A DNA stretch of 64,000 nt from Tretioscincus oriximinensis (GCA_022410635.1 JAJVDF010000003.1:1-64000); one strand, 5' to 3'. Shown: positions 46,310 to 58,002, counted from the first letter of the stretch. The notes: generated by a model not told the origin, from the sequence alone. Translations and numbers: made by a program.

Positions 46310-46985
46310 ACACAGCAAACGAGATTAATATGCTGGATTTCATATAACAAAATAACAAGTTGACCACTTCCCAAGCGCCTAGGACTGCGATGTATTTTCG
46401 TATGATGCGCGCAGACCCGATTAAGGTGGCCTTTTGCAACTGACAGATTATGTCAACGTTTATTGTTTTCAAATGCCGTCTTAGATCTTTTGGCACAGCA
46501 CAGTGTGTGCCGATTACCACTGGGACCACCTGTACTGGTTTATGCCAGAGTCGATCCAGTTCAATTTTGAGATCCTGATATNAGCTGTGTTTTTCCTGTT
46601 TTTCGTCAATTCGACGGTCACCTGGTATGGCGACATCAATGAGCNACACTTTTTCCTTTTCTACAATCATGTGATCCGGTGTATTGTGTTCCAAAATCTT
46701 GTCAGTCTGAATTCGAAAGTCCCAGTTTATTTTCACATGTTCCTTTTCAATTACTTTTTCAGTTTGATGATGCCACCAGTTCTTTACCACTGGCAGATGG
46801 TAGTTATGGCACAGGTTCCAGTGGATCATTTGGGCCACATGGATGTGCCTCTGTTTGTTGTCAGTTTAAGGGGATCCCATCTTCATTATATAGCTGGTTG
46901 AAAGTCCTTATTCCTTGTACATAAGTCTTTGCTTCTATTCCTTCTTTTACTTTCCATATTGTGGCATATTTGCTGTTTCTATTAA
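46278..46985 (-). mobile_element. R4/Dong-type LINE 3' fragment, endonuclease-like C-terminus
   Basis: The - strand frame 46838-46305 (177 codons, two ambiguous) contains INWDFRIQTDKILEHNTPDH then LIDVAIPGDRRIDEKQEKH and VQVVPVVIGTHCAVPKDL. The spaced PD and D with IDVA resemble a restriction-like endonuclease (PD-(D/E)XK) core found at the C-terminus of R4/Dong and related LINEs. The 3' end carries a (TGA)n(TAA)n tail, also usual in that group. 5'-truncated. Clade assignment is from memory. Confidence 0.65.
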
Positions 46986-47019
46986 GAATTATTTTATTTT
47001 TTNCTTTATTCTATATTAG

Positions 47020-48260
47020 GGGGAAAAAAGTTATACACCAGTTTAAAAGCAATTAACAGCATATGAAACACAATCACATCAAAGGCCCCTGCAATTGTTG
47101 ATATCATAATGCTGGTCGTTATACGAGACTACCAGTTGTATCCCTGTAGCTTCACTGAGTTAAACTCTGGCGTTTAAGAGCAAAAATGGGCGTATCTGAG
47201 AAGTTTAAAAACAGAGCAATATTGCACCTCTTAGTCTTCCCTGCAGACCAGATATTGGACAATTACCCATACGAAGCGTGTGGGAAAAGCAAAAAATGAG
47301 AGAGAAACAGATTCTGGATGATCTCCATTGCAAAATAAAAGCAGCTGAAGAAAGGNAAGAAAAGTGGAAAAGTTATTTGAAACCACCAAATAAAAAACCC
47401 GATGATGCTTCCTCCCCTTAAGGCATCTAGTTTAAGGAAAAGGACTGCAAAACAGCGTAATTGTCCCTNGTGTAAAAACTTACATCCAGTTTGAAATGAA
47501 CAATGGAATTAAAGTTATTCAAAGAAACGGTACAAAGTTGTGATGAGATACAAAGAAACCATACAAAGTTCTGATGGTGACGGAGAACAGGAAATAACCC
47601 TCTTCTTCAAGGGAAAGGACAGTCTCAATTTATGAAAAACCTGACTGCCAAACTGTGTATAGAAACCTGAAGAGAGTTAACAGCATTAAGACCATTAAAA
47701 GTCTGGGAGTTATGAGCTTCTAAGAACGGAAACAAGTTCTCCTGGCAATATCCAGCTACCATAGTTATCTTCTGAGTAGGGCGGAGGCCATGGACAAAAA
47801 GAATGGAAGAAGCCAAATCCCTCCTCTGCTCATTACAGAAAGAAGAGGACAATGAGGCCACTTGGAAGCAGGCTGAAGAGGCTGATGAAATGTAGGACGA
47901 AGAAGCGAGCGAACAATGGCTGAAGAACGAGAACTGGGACCATCAAGCATTAGTGAGGATGGTCACTGAATTCCCAGCACTACTGATGGTAGCAGTCTGA
48001 ATGTGAACAAAACTTTTAGTTCGGAAATCAAAAAGAAATTAACCATCGAGAGCTGCCAAGTCATAAGGAATTCACAGTTATAATTTTTCTTTCTCTTTTT
48101 CCCCTTTATTGTTCTTCTTTGGACACTTATACAAACTTTAAACTACATGGAGTTTTTGTTTATGATTTTGGAGTGAAAATGGAAATAAACTTTGAATTTC
48201 TTTTCATTAACATGGATTGGAAGAAATTATTATATGATATGTATGATAAGAGCAGGTAAT
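47020..48260 (+). pseudogene. Gene-like cassette copy C (most diverged of the + array)
   Basis: Order matches the other copies: the atacaccagtttaaaagcaa leader, a decayed TATA site (ttatacgaga near 47120), the coiled-coil-like coding block near 47280-47380 (MREKQILDDLHCKIKAAEE), a segment encoding EQEITLFFKGKDSL near 47590, an acidic/charged end near 47870-48020 and a shared 3' tail ending cattaacatgga. Several frameshifts and stops break it. The protein family is not recognised. Confidence 0.6.
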
Positions 48261-48488
48261 AGGAATAATTCTGTGGTAGGAGGAAAATACTTGATAAAGA
48301 ATTACAGGAAATATTTTTTGGAAATTGGTTTACTTGCAAATTATAAAGAGGTTATGCGAGGTGGGAAGATGGGATGGAAAAAGGGGGCACACAGAACTTT
48401 ATCTGGAGCACCAAAGACACGCTGAGGAGGAAGTCAGCTGTTGAGGAATTAAAATAAAGGTTTCAGGGAAGAATGAGAGAGGATTTAC

Positions 48489-50649
48489 TCTCAGAAAATA
48501 TTAACAGCTTGAACTCAGCATTTAAGAGATACAGATGAATTAAATAGTTGAAACATAGAGAAAGACTGCCTTATTGTGGAAATTCCTAAGAAGTATTGGG
48601 CTCAGGGAGGTTAACAATAAAAATCAAATTAAAATTAAAACAACAATATGTGAAAATAGAGAAGGGTGAGCAGTTTTTTCAGCCAAAAGCCAAGTTAAAG
48701 AGTTGCATCTTCAAGCATTTTCTGAGGGCACANNGAAATGGTGTTTAACCACGGAGAACGCACTGTCCTGGGTTCCCACCCTCTTTGCCACAGAAAGAGA
48801 TGGTAAAGAGAAAGACCTTAAGAGATTGTTCCTGAGACAAGCCATTAAAGGTTTGAGGAAATTATGCACAAAGCAACTATTATTTCTGAAATGAATCACC
48901 TCTAAATTGTATAAATTATTAGGAAAATAAGTTATACACCAATTCAAAAGCAATTAACAGCATATGAAATACAATAACATCAAAGCCCCCGGCAATTGTT
49001 GATGTCCTAATGCTGATAGATATAAAAGGAATACCAGTTGTATCACTGTTGCTTCACTAAGCTAAACTCACTCAGGACTTTAGAGTTAAAATGGCTGTAT
49101 TGGAGAAGTTTTAAAAATAGAGCAGTGTTGTACCTCTTGATCTTCCCTGCAGGCCAGAAAAAGAGCAAAAAATGGCAAAAGAGGTGCCTATACCAAAATC
49201 CAGCAAAGATTTGGGACCTCTAAAAAAGACAAAATCTTTCAAGGACTTTGAAAAAAAAATCATATTCCTTATGATTCCAATGTCACATTAGAGAAAGAAC
49301 AGAGTGCCTATGAACCAAAAAGGTTTCAAAACGTGATGGAAGACATCGATAATGTNCAAGCACCCATACAAGGCGTGTGGGAAAAGCAAAACATGAGGGA
49401 GAAACAAATTTTGGACGATCTCCATTGCAAAATCAAAGCAGCAGGAGAAAAGGAAGCAAAGTGGAAAATATTTTTGAATTCACCACAAATCAAAAAACGA
49501 CGGTGCTTCCTCCCCTTAAGGCATCTAGTTTAAGGAAAATAACTGAAAAACAGGGTAATTGTCCCTGGTGCAACAACTTCAACTTCCCCATTCCCATCGA
49601 GTTTGAAAACAACAATGGAATTAGAATGATTCCAAGAAACTGTACAAAGTTCTGATGAGAACTCTGATCCAGATAATTTTTGGAATTATCCCAGTGACAT
49701 GAGACGTATTACTGCTGTCTAGGTCACTTGAATTACAGTGGACAGTTACCGCAGGACTGGCATTATCAATTTAATAATAATGGCGAATGGGAACAGGAAA
49801 CAACCCTCTTCTTCAAGGGAAAGGGCAGTCTCGATGAAAAACCTGACTACCAAAGTGTGTCTAGTGTGCTGAGGCGAGTTAACAACATTGAGACCTGAGC
49901 ATTGAGACCATTAAAAGGAAAAGACTGGTAGATACGAGCTTCTAGGAACGGAATCAAGTTCTAGTAATATCCGGCTACTATAGTTATCCTCGGAGGAGGG
50001 AGGAAGCCATGGACTAAAGGAATGGAAGAAACCAAATCCCTCCCCTGCTCNTTACAGAAAGGACAATGAGGCTAACAGGAACCAGGCTGATGAAATGGAG
50101 GATGATGAAGCGGGCAAACAATGTCTGAAGAAGGTGAACTGACACCATCAAGCATTAACCAAGGTCATATTGATTTCCTGGAAAAATTCTGGCAGTCTCA
50201 ATATGAACAAAACTTTGGTTCAGAAATCAAAAAGAAATCAACCACCAAGGACTGCCAAGTCATAAGAAAGTTGCAGTTACCATTTTTCTTTCTCTTTACC
50301 CCCCTTATTGTTCTTCTTTGGACACTTTATATAAATTGTTTAAACTATTTAGTTTGTTTATGTTTTTGGAATGAAAAGGGAAATTATTAAACTTTCAATT
50401 TCTTTGCATTAACATNGACTGGAAGGAGTTGTTAATTGTATAATTAACTAAGTAATATGATAAGCACAGGTAATGGGAATAATTCTGTGGTGGGAGGAAA
50501 ACTCTTGAGAAAGTGTTACAGGAAATATTTTTTGGAAGTTGGTCTACTTGTGAGTTATAAGAAAGAAGGGGCACATAGACCTTCATCTAGGAGTCAGCTG
50601 GTGAGGAATTAAAAGTTTCAGGGAAGAATTAGAGAGGATTTACAGCTAC
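48489..50649 (+). repeat. First unit of a 2161-bp tandem duplication
   Basis: Landmarks recur exactly 2161 bp later: TATAAAAGG at 49021 and 51182, the NN at 48733 and 50894, and the frame starts at 49333 and 51494. Differences are few (for example aactat/tctat in aagcaNctatt, and aaggaata/aaggacta). The second unit starts at 50650 and stays near-identical to about 51962. Confidence 0.88.
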
Positions 50650-50660
50650 ACTCAGAAAAT
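48590..50660 (+). pseudogene. Gene-like cassette copy D
   Basis: Includes the antisense L3 tail at 48598-48890, TATAAAAGG at 49021, and an acceptor-like tcttccctgcag at 49141-49152. An ATG at 49172 opens MAKEVPIPKSSKDLGPLKKT and runs to a break near 49258. The coiled-coil-like frame at 49333-49533 follows (EKQNMREKQILDDLHCK). A +1 shift carries on to 49655 with NCPWCNNFNFPIPIEFE. Later pieces encode DPDNFWNYPSDM and ETTLFFKGKGSLDE. At least three frameshifts or stops, so it is not intact. Confidence 0.6.
49021..49029 (+). promoter_or_regulatory. TATA-box-like TATAAAAGG, cassette copy D
   Basis: Same motif and position in the unit as at 51182 and (inverted) 3131-3123. Function inferred only from conservation and sequence. 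Confidence 0.5.
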
Positions 50661-50749
50661 ATTAACAGCTTGAACTCAGCATTTAAGAGATACAGATGAA
50701 TTAAATAGTTGAAACATAGAGAAAGACTGCCTTATTGTGGAAATTCCTA

Positions 50750-51962
50750 AGAAGTATTGGGCTCAGGGAGGTTAACAATAAAAATCAAATTAAAATTAAA
50801 ACAACAATATGTGAAAATAGAGAAGGGTGAGCAGTTTTTTCAGCCAAAAGCCAAGTTAAAGAGTTGCATCTTCAAGCATTTTCTGAGGGCACANNGAAAT
50901 GGTGTTTAACCACGGAGAACGCACTGTCCTGGGTTCCCACCCTCTTTGCCACAGAAAGAGATGGTAAAGAGAAAGACCTTAAGAGATTGTTCCTGAGACA
51001 AGCCATTAAAGGTTTGAGGAAATTATGCACAAAGCATCTATTATTTCTGAAATGAATCACCTCTAAATTGTATAAATTATTAGGAAAATAAGTTATACAC
51101 CAATTCAAAAGCAATTAACAGCATATGAAATACAATAACATCAAAGCCCCCGGCAATTGTTGATGTCCTAATGCTGATAGATATAAAAGGACTACCAGTT
51201 GTATCACTGTTGCTTCACTAAGCTAAACTCACTCAGGACTTTAGAGTTAAAATGGCTGTATTGGAGAAGTTTTAAAAATAGAGCAGTGTTGTACCTCTTG
51301 ATCTTCCCTGCAGGCCAGAAAAAGAGCAAAAAATGGCAAAAGAGGTGCCTATACCAAAATCCAGCAAAGATTTGGGACCTCTAAAAAAGACAAAATCTTT
51401 CAAGGACTTTGAAAAAAAAATCATATTCCTTATGATTCCAATGTCACATTAGAGAAAGAACAGAGTGCCTATGAACCAAAAAGGTTTCAAAACGTGATGG
51501 AAGACATCGATAATGTACAAGCACCCATACAAGGCGTGTGGGAAAAGCAAAACATGAGGGAGAAACAAATTTTGGACGATCTCCATTGCAAAATCAAAGC
51601 AGCAGGAGAAAAGGAAGCAAAGTGGAAAATATTTTTGAATTCACCACAAATCAAAAAACGACGGTGCTTCCTCCCCTTAAGGCATCTAGTTTAAGGAAAA
51701 TAACTGAAAAACAGGGTAATTGTCCCTGGTGCAACAACTTCAACTTCCCCATTCCCATCGAGTTTGAAAACAACAATGGAATTAGAATGATTCCAAGAAA
51801 CTGTACAAAGTTCTGATGAGAACTCTGATCCAGATAATTTTTGGAATCATCCCAGTGACATGAGACGTATTACTGCTGTCTAGGTCACTTGAATTACAGT
51901 GGGCAGTTACCGCAGGACTGGCATTATCAATTTAATAATAATGGCGAATGGGAACAGGAAAC
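50750..51962 (+). pseudogene. Gene-like cassette copy E, truncated at the 3' side
   Basis: Near-identical to copy D from the L3 tail through the coiled-coil-like frame (51494-51694) and its shifted continuation (51538-51816). It then stops after gggaacaggaaacaa. A short ccaaatccctccc piece, normally further down the unit, follows, and then the agcatttaagagatacagat flank seen also at 48517 and 50678. The 3' third of the unit was lost by deletion. Confidence 0.6.
51182..51190 (+). promoter_or_regulatory. TATA-box-like TATAAAAGG, cassette copy E
   Basis: Second copy of the conserved motif of the duplicated unit, 2161 bp after that of copy D. Confidence 0.5.
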
Positions 51963-52065
51963 AAACCAAATCCCTCCCAGCATTTAAGAGATACAGATGA
52001 ATTAAATAGTTGAAACATAGACAAAGACTGCCTACATTGTGGAAATTCCTAAGAAGAATTGGGTT

Positions 52066-52330
52066 TTTATAAACTGCTTTTCTCACCCCAAGGGACTCAA
52101 AGCAGCTTACACATGCATTATCCACCCGAAGGCTTACATTTAGTCATTTCTACCATNCTGTAGTGGTCCCCATTTATCTAATCAAAATTTCTCACTTTCA
52201 AATAGCTGAGTTGCCTTGAGCTGAGGCCAATAGAAGGCGCTCACCCCTATTCACAGCTGACACAGAGCTTTGAATTTGGTATCTCTGTGGAAACACCAGG
52301 GTTTTTAACCATTGTACCACTGTGAAGAGA
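52066..52330 (-). mobile_element. tRNA-derived SINE
   Basis: On the - strand: head cagtggtacaatggttaaaa, body atgtaagccttcgggtgg, and end gctgctttgagtcccttggg and aagcagtttataaaaaccc. Same family as 20627-20937. Confidence 0.78.
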
Positions 52331-52739
52331 GGCAGAGGTGATTCAGTTAGCAGCCCTCAATGGCCTTTAATAGGTGAATCTTATGGGATAAAGCCAGCGA
52401 GGTGTGAAATTTGAAAAATTAGCACTGAAAAATTAGCACTGAAAAAATGACAGTCTTCTTTAAAGGCAAGATTACTATCAATTAAATAAAATTGCTTCAA
52501 TCTACTATCCAAAGACCAAACACAATGTTTTAATAGATTAAGGATGAAACTAAAAGACTCTTTGTAGGGGTACTTATTTGTGAAGAAGTTGAAAATGAAG
52601 ACATTATTGGACAAGGCAGAAAAAAACTTGAAAGGAAAAGAACCTGTTTTATCGGGGGAAAAAATGATAATGAAACAAATACGTTAACATATTTTCTAGC
52701 AATTTACAAGATGGCATTTTCCTTTGAACAAGATAATTT

Positions 52740-53110
52740 GAATAACAGGGTTATGGACCAGGCAATAATAGAAGTCTAGATAGCTAGCAGTCTAGATAGC
52801 TTTAAGGTAGTATTAGACAGGTTCGTGGAAGCCAAGGGTATAAACACCTACTAGGATGGATGTCTTGAAACTGCCTGGCTCAGCAGGCCTCACTCACTTG
52901 CTAGAATTCTTTAAAAGTGTTAACAAACACATAGTTAAAGGGAATCCAGTTGACATTGTCTATCTAGATTTTCAGAAGGCTTTTGATAAAGTCCCTTATC
53001 AAAAGTAAGCTTCACACTCATGGTATAAGAGGAAAGTAAGATTCACACTCATGGTATAAGAGGACAGACTTTGTCCTGGATTGAAAATTGGCTAAAAGAT
53101 AGAAAACAGG
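52740..53110 (+). mobile_element. Two joined CR1 fragments
   Basis: A 3'-end piece (ttagacaggttcgtggaagc, tactaggatggatgtcttga) comes before an RT piece encoding DIVYLDFQKAFDKVP at about 52950-53000, so two copies abut. Inside the RT piece a 30-bp stretch with cacactcatggtataagagg is duplicated in tandem (53009-53064). Confidence 0.8.
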
Positions 53111-53116
53111 GGGTAG

Positions 53117-53625
53117 TGTGGCATCCATGTTGCCTTAAAGTTTGTAGGAGCGTCCATTTTGTGTAAAGAATAGCTATGTGATATTTTAAGAAAAAACCCA
53201 AACGGAATGAAATCAAATATTGAGATCTCCTTTTAAGTAAAATGAACTGAAGCAGCAGGCCTGAGTGGAAGACTGGCCTATATAGGCCTGGATACATATG
53301 AAACTGAGTAAAGTAATTTTGAAGTTAAGATTCCTATGTGTTAAAAGTTATTTATTTGTTATAAAAGCCACAAGTGTCTGTGTCATTCAGAGGCCTGAGG
53401 GTTCATATGGAGTGATGGTGGCAGTGGATGTGTATAAGATCTCCTGTCAGAAACTGATATGTAATACTAAGAAACATATTGAAAGCTATATTAACTGGAT
53501 CGAGTTAACATTGTGGAGAAGAATGCAAGAAACTGGATGGAAAGCAAGGTGCGGGAGACACTTCATGGAAGCTAGGGATTGGCTACATGGAGTGAGCATC
53601 ACAAGCCCACTCTGCTAAACCAAAT
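53117..53625 (+). repeat. LTR-like interspersed repeat, copy 1
   Basis: Aligns with 63440-63957: tcaaatattgagatctcc, gttataaaagccacaag, atggtggcagtggatgt and tactaagaaacatattgaaa occur in the same order. The ataaaagccacaag..tggtggcag stretch could be an LTR end with a primer-binding region (inference). No coding frame. Confidence 0.5.
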
Positions 53626-53683
53626 GGAATGTTGGGAGCTGTAGTTCAGGAACATCCGGAGTGTCACCCGTTGGCCATCACTG
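53617..53683. mobile_element. hAT-like MITE right arm
   Basis: aatgttgggagctgtagttc, then catccggagtgtcac and ggccatcactg, the inverse of cagtgatggc at 63323. The left arm is missing here. Confidence 0.6.
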
Positions 53684-54359
53684 CCCTAGGAGAAGGGGAA
53701 GAGTAGGCCTGGGATGAGCCGTGGCTTCCCTGGTTCTGGTTGGGAGGGGGAAGGAGGCCTGGGAGTAGAAAATCAAGCCTCAAAAACCACTATGGGTACC
53801 CCTACAAAAGCAGGTATAGACAGGGCTCATGGCCTTTCTGTATGTGTAGCTTGAGAGGTCAAGCTGACAGGGGGTCCATCCTAGGATTGACACCTGAGGG
53901 GTGGAACTGGGATGTTGGTCTGGCAAGTGAGGAAGCCAGGAAGGGTCTAAGAGAAGTTGTTTGGTCTCCTTATTGCTGTATAGAGTGGTGTATCACTTTA
54001 AACCAGAATAGAAAGCTGATTGGTTCTATGTATTTTCTGATAAAGTTCTTAAAGGGACAGTGCTCATGTGAGACTGTTCTGTTACCATCCATTTTCACAT
54101 ATCTCAGTTGGGTTACAAATAAATCTTTATTTGTTGTTTCATTTAGAAAGAGTAATCATTATTTTCTTTCATAAACCACTACAACAATATCTATAATAAG
54201 GGGGACTGGAGATAAAGTCCCTTTCAGGTGCATCATTTAGAGCCACAAGCTGGCTTGTTGGTAACAGCAGGGGTAGGGGCAGAACTGTGGGTTTCTGCAG
54301 ATTCCCAGGTTAAAGAAGTNTGGCAGGCCATCGAAAACAGTTGAAAATTTTGCCTTCTT

Positions 54360-54460
54360 CTGTTCCAGACTGCCGAGGTGCAGTTGGTGGGCCACTGTGA
54401 GAGACAGAATGCTGGATGAGTTCCGGCCCCATTCAGCAGGTCTCCTATGTTCTTATCTCC
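54360..54460 (+). mobile_element. CR1 LINE 3' terminal fragment
   Basis: gttggtgggccactgtgaga, gacagaatgctggatgag and tctcctatgttctta, the reverse of the block in the CR1 fragments at 2.1 and 4.1 kb. Confidence 0.75.
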
Positions 54461-54540
54461 AGGGTTCAGAATACCCAGCAAGAGGATCTTAGAGATCCTT
54501 AAAGACTGTCAAAAGTAAAGTAGGCAGCATGAGTTCTTGA

Positions 54541-55290
54541 AGTTTTCTACAAAAGCTTATACCACCTATCCTAATTTTCTTAGTTTCTGATATGCTAAGA
54601 GACCCCCGTGCTTGATTCTCAGATGGCACTACTGAACAGGAATGGAACTTCCACCTTAGATTAATAAAACGGCTTAAGCCTTTCTTGGTCAGATACCTGC
54701 CTACAGTTAACCATGTCTACATAGGCTTTAGATTGGATTATTGTAATGTATATTGGATTTCCTCTGACGACAAGTACACTTGACAGAATTCCTATTAATC
54801 AGATCCTCAGACACCCGCACTGATTGCTTCCTCACTATTGGGTCCAATTCAAGATTTTGATATTGATATGTTGTGTAGGTGTATACTATCCTCTTTGTTT
54901 TCTGAGAATCTCAGAGGAGGCCCTCTTGGAAATATCCTTTTCTCTGATGTTGGTTGCTTGCAGGGTAAAGAGAGAGACATCTTCCTATTCATTTATTTAC
55001 ATTTATATACAGCACTATACCTGAAGGGCTCAGGGTGGTTAACAATAAAATCCAAATCAACATTTTAAAACAACAATATGTGAAAGTAGTGATGGCGGAG
55101 CAGTTTTTTCAGCCAAAACCCAAATTAAAGAGTTGCATCTTCCACTGAGAGAGGTNGTACAGTCCGGAGGGCTTCCTCTGCAAACTTTAATGCACTGGAA
55201 GGTTGATATGGGAGAGGACGTTCCTTTTAGATATATGGACCCAGGTTATTTAAGGCTTTATAGATTAAGAGTTAGTGAACCCAAAGCTCT
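54541..55290 (-). mobile_element. Composite: interspersed repeat plus L3 LINE 3' tail
   Basis: 54541-54990 matches 3600-4000 inverted. From 54990 the antisense L3 tail begins (cttcctattcatttatttac, agggctcagggtggttaaca), followed by the L3 3' UTR with acagtccggagggcttcctc. The same junction of the two parts is present at 3600. Confidence 0.7.
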
Positions 55291-56441
55291 GGAATTGTCT
55301 ACCTTCTGACATACATTGTTTTTGTNTATTGTTCAATAAAAATGTTGCTGTTCATTCAGATCTTTGACAATTAGTATTTCTGTATTTCTTCCACCTGTGT
55401 TATTGATGGGGTTTTTATTTATTTATCTCATATTTGATGTTTCACTGGTTCACTGCTTCGAGATTTCAGTACAGGGCAATGTAAACCAAAATTAATAATT
55501 ACATTCTAATACAAAATTATATTCAACAATTAATATAGAAGCCAGGGTAAAAAAAAAACAGAGGATAAGAAAAAGTGCAAGTAAAAGGAATAAAATAAAG
55601 TGTGCAAAATAGTTTAATACAGTGATTTTAAAGGACCATTATTTCCAGAACTTCTCTGTTCATAATGTTCAACTTCTCTCCTGTTGCCACATTGTTCCAA
55701 GGGATCCTTTCCATAGGCAAAACACGTTCTTGAACACCTATTGAATGAAACAAAATCTTCTAGCTTAATTAGCACATTTCAGTGCTGGTATCTGTTATAA
55801 TTAAAGCCCATTCTGTCTGAATAAATATGCTGTGTATGTTGCCTGTGTGTTTTTTGTATGCCAGTATGAATATTAATTAATGTGGGCACTTTTTTCTGTC
55901 TTCCATCCTGTGGGGGTGTGATGTCTGATGTTTTAATAATTCCTTCTTGGTTGCCAAGCGGGAATTCTTCCCTACAACACAAAAACAAGTATGAAGTTGC
56001 TGCCTAAATTATAAGGACCTCATGGGAATTTTGTTCATACAACACCAGAAATGTTTGGACACCGTTTATTGTATTTAATCCAAATCATAGAGGTGAACTG
56101 AAATTTCTTTAGACATACAATAAGTAAATGAACAAGTAACTGCCTAACTCCAAAATTATTGCTATTTCCCAGTATTTTTGAACTATTTCTATAGTCCTAA
56201 ATTTTTGCTTTTGCTAACAAAATGTTAAACTTAGCTCATACTGGGTATTACACATTTTTATTTCCTTTTAAAAATTGTGTCAATGACCCCCTTCAAGATA
56301 TAAATCAGTGCTTGTTGTTCTCTGTATGGTGTGATACATCCTTGCTTATATTCTATACTGTATCATGTCAAAACGCAAAGTCACCTCCATTGAGCCACTT
56401 CAAGTCCATCATGCTTTCTGTTTGTTCTTTTCATGGTGTAG

Positions 56442-56540
56442 AATGGAATCACTCCACTGCATGTGGCTTCCAAAAGGGGAAACACAAACATGGTGAAGCT
56501 CTTGTTGGATCGAGGAGGGCAGATCGATGCTAAAACCAGG
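56442..56540 (+). CDS. ANK2: ANK2 coding exon, ankyrin repeat 8
   Basis: This 99-nt exon encodes 33 residues beginning [18 protein letters not shown] and ending GGQIDAKTR. The acceptor is ttcttttcatggtgtag and the donor gtgagt is the strongest consensus donor in the window; both sides are phase 0. [11 protein letters not shown] and VKLLLDRG are the expected helices. The GGQIDAKTR ending is the ankyrin-B form, where ANK3 has GAKIDAKTR. It is the last exon found here. The next repeat exon (expected to start DGLTPLHC) was not found in the remaining 7.5 kb. Confidence 0.97.
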
Positions 56541-57740
56541 GTGAGTCTTTCTGTTGTGTGAATTTATGTCATCCTGCAGCTTTTTTTTTAAAAAAAAAAC
56601 CCCAACCAACTTCTTTTTACTTATGGGAGTGTTCTTTAATGGCCACCACATTCCTCCAATCAGTCTACTGACCATATATATATATGGTCAGTATATATAT
56701 ATACACACACAAGGCTAGGCTAGTATGATGAAGTAATAGTTATAGTTGAAATATCTACTATATCCCAGTGAAAGCGAATGTTTCAGAGGCTTTAATGAAT
56801 GCTCAACTAGTGATAGGCTTATCAGTTCCACTAATTGTGCTCTGGAGTGTTCACCCACAATAGGTATATCTGCTTTCACCTGAGCACCTGAAGGGGCATG
56901 AATGTTGGCCTAATCCTTCAGACTACTGGGGCAGTTATAACAAACCCTCAGGCTAGCCTCACTGCAAGGGTTTATACACAAACCCCTCACAGCTTNCAGG
57001 CCTCTATCCAGACAAGCTTCCTGCTTGTGGAAGAGCCTTTACACTGGAAAAACACAGGGGGCGGGGAGACTTTATCACACAGTCTCCTTTTACTTAATGA
57101 GAGATTTTGAGAATAAAAGAAATGTGAGGAGAAAAAGGTATTTGAAATCAAAACAGGTTTAATGTAACATAAAAGCAAGTAATGGAATCAAATAAAANAG
57201 AGCACNTTCAACAAGAACACAGTTTGTCTAGGATCAGAACAGAAGCCACTAGGCCAGGAGGNAACCAATACCCAGGTTCTTCCCCCTTTGCTTCTTTCTC
57301 ATTGGCTTAACATCACATCTCCCAGCTCCTTCCACACAAGGTGAGCTTATGAGACGCACCCTCCTCAGAACCAGCTTCCTACTAACTGTCACACAGGAGA
57401 AGGGCCTCAGGCTGAGGGCAGGGCCCAACTTATAGGCCTCCCACACAGCCTGATTGGCCACTCCCAATCAGTTCCCCCTCCCATCAGGGACAGACCTCCC
57501 TCCTCCCATTGGGGAAAATTATCCCAAGCAAAAATACAAAGCTGGGCCTCAAAATAAAATGGATGCNGAACTTAAAATGGATGCCACATGTTCTTTGTCC
57601 AATTGGCAATTTACTAAAAGAGGGGTTATAAAACACCCTCTGANGTTATCATGAAGGGCACACACAGTCCAGCAGGAAGGGAATGGTGGTATCTTCCACA
57701 TTTTTGTCCACATAGAAACAACATCTATCATGGACTGGTT

Positions 57741-58002
57741 TTTTTATTATTTATTTATTTGTATTTATATCCCGCCCTATATCCGAAGGTCTCAAGGCGG
57801 CCTACCATAGGGTGGCGCACATAGCTTTTGTTGCTTTTTCCACAACAGATATTCTGTGGAGTAGGTGGGGCTGAGAGTTTTCAAAGAACTGTGGCTGGCC
57901 CAAGATCACCCAGCTGGCTTTCATAAAGGAGTGGGGAATCGAACCGGNAGACTCCCAGATAAGAGTTCCACACACTCTAACCACTACAACAAACTGTCTC
58001 TC
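57741..58002 (-). mobile_element. tRNA-derived SINE with CR1-L3 tail
   Basis: On the - strand the head has A-box-like tagtggttagag and a perfect B-box GGTTCGATTCC (57945-57935). The body (tgggtgatcttgggccagcc) leads to the tail gccttgagaccttcggatat with (AAATA)n. The tail is that of the L3 LINEs here, so L3 machinery probably mobilised it (inference). Confidence 0.88.

Larger units (their letters stand above)
41898..56441 (+). other. ANK2: ANK2 intron, 14544 bp
   Basis: Donor gtatgg, acceptor ggtgtag. It hosts the L3 LINE at 42.3-43.6 kb, a SINE, the R4/Dong-like LINE fragment, the cassette array at 47.0-52.0 kb, a further SINE, CR1 and an LTR-like repeat shared with 63.4-64 kb. No host exon is visible inside. 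43.65-44.8 kb and 55.3-56.4 kb show nothing identifiable except an A-rich tail with AATAAA near 44160. Confidence 0.92.

Noticed and set aside
46278..46310. Repeats as a CRISPR array
   Set aside because: Simple trinucleotide run without spacers; eukaryotic DNA.
46305..46838. 177-codon - strand frame as a host gene
   Set aside because: It matches the C-terminal region of LINE polyproteins and ends in a microsatellite tail.
53740..54174. 144-codon frame
   Set aside because: No recognisable domain, no splice or promoter context, and repeat-like surroundings.
57935..58002. Possible tRNA gene on the - strand
   Set aside because: The perfect B-box belongs to a SINE with an L3 tail and a second copy at 45 kb.
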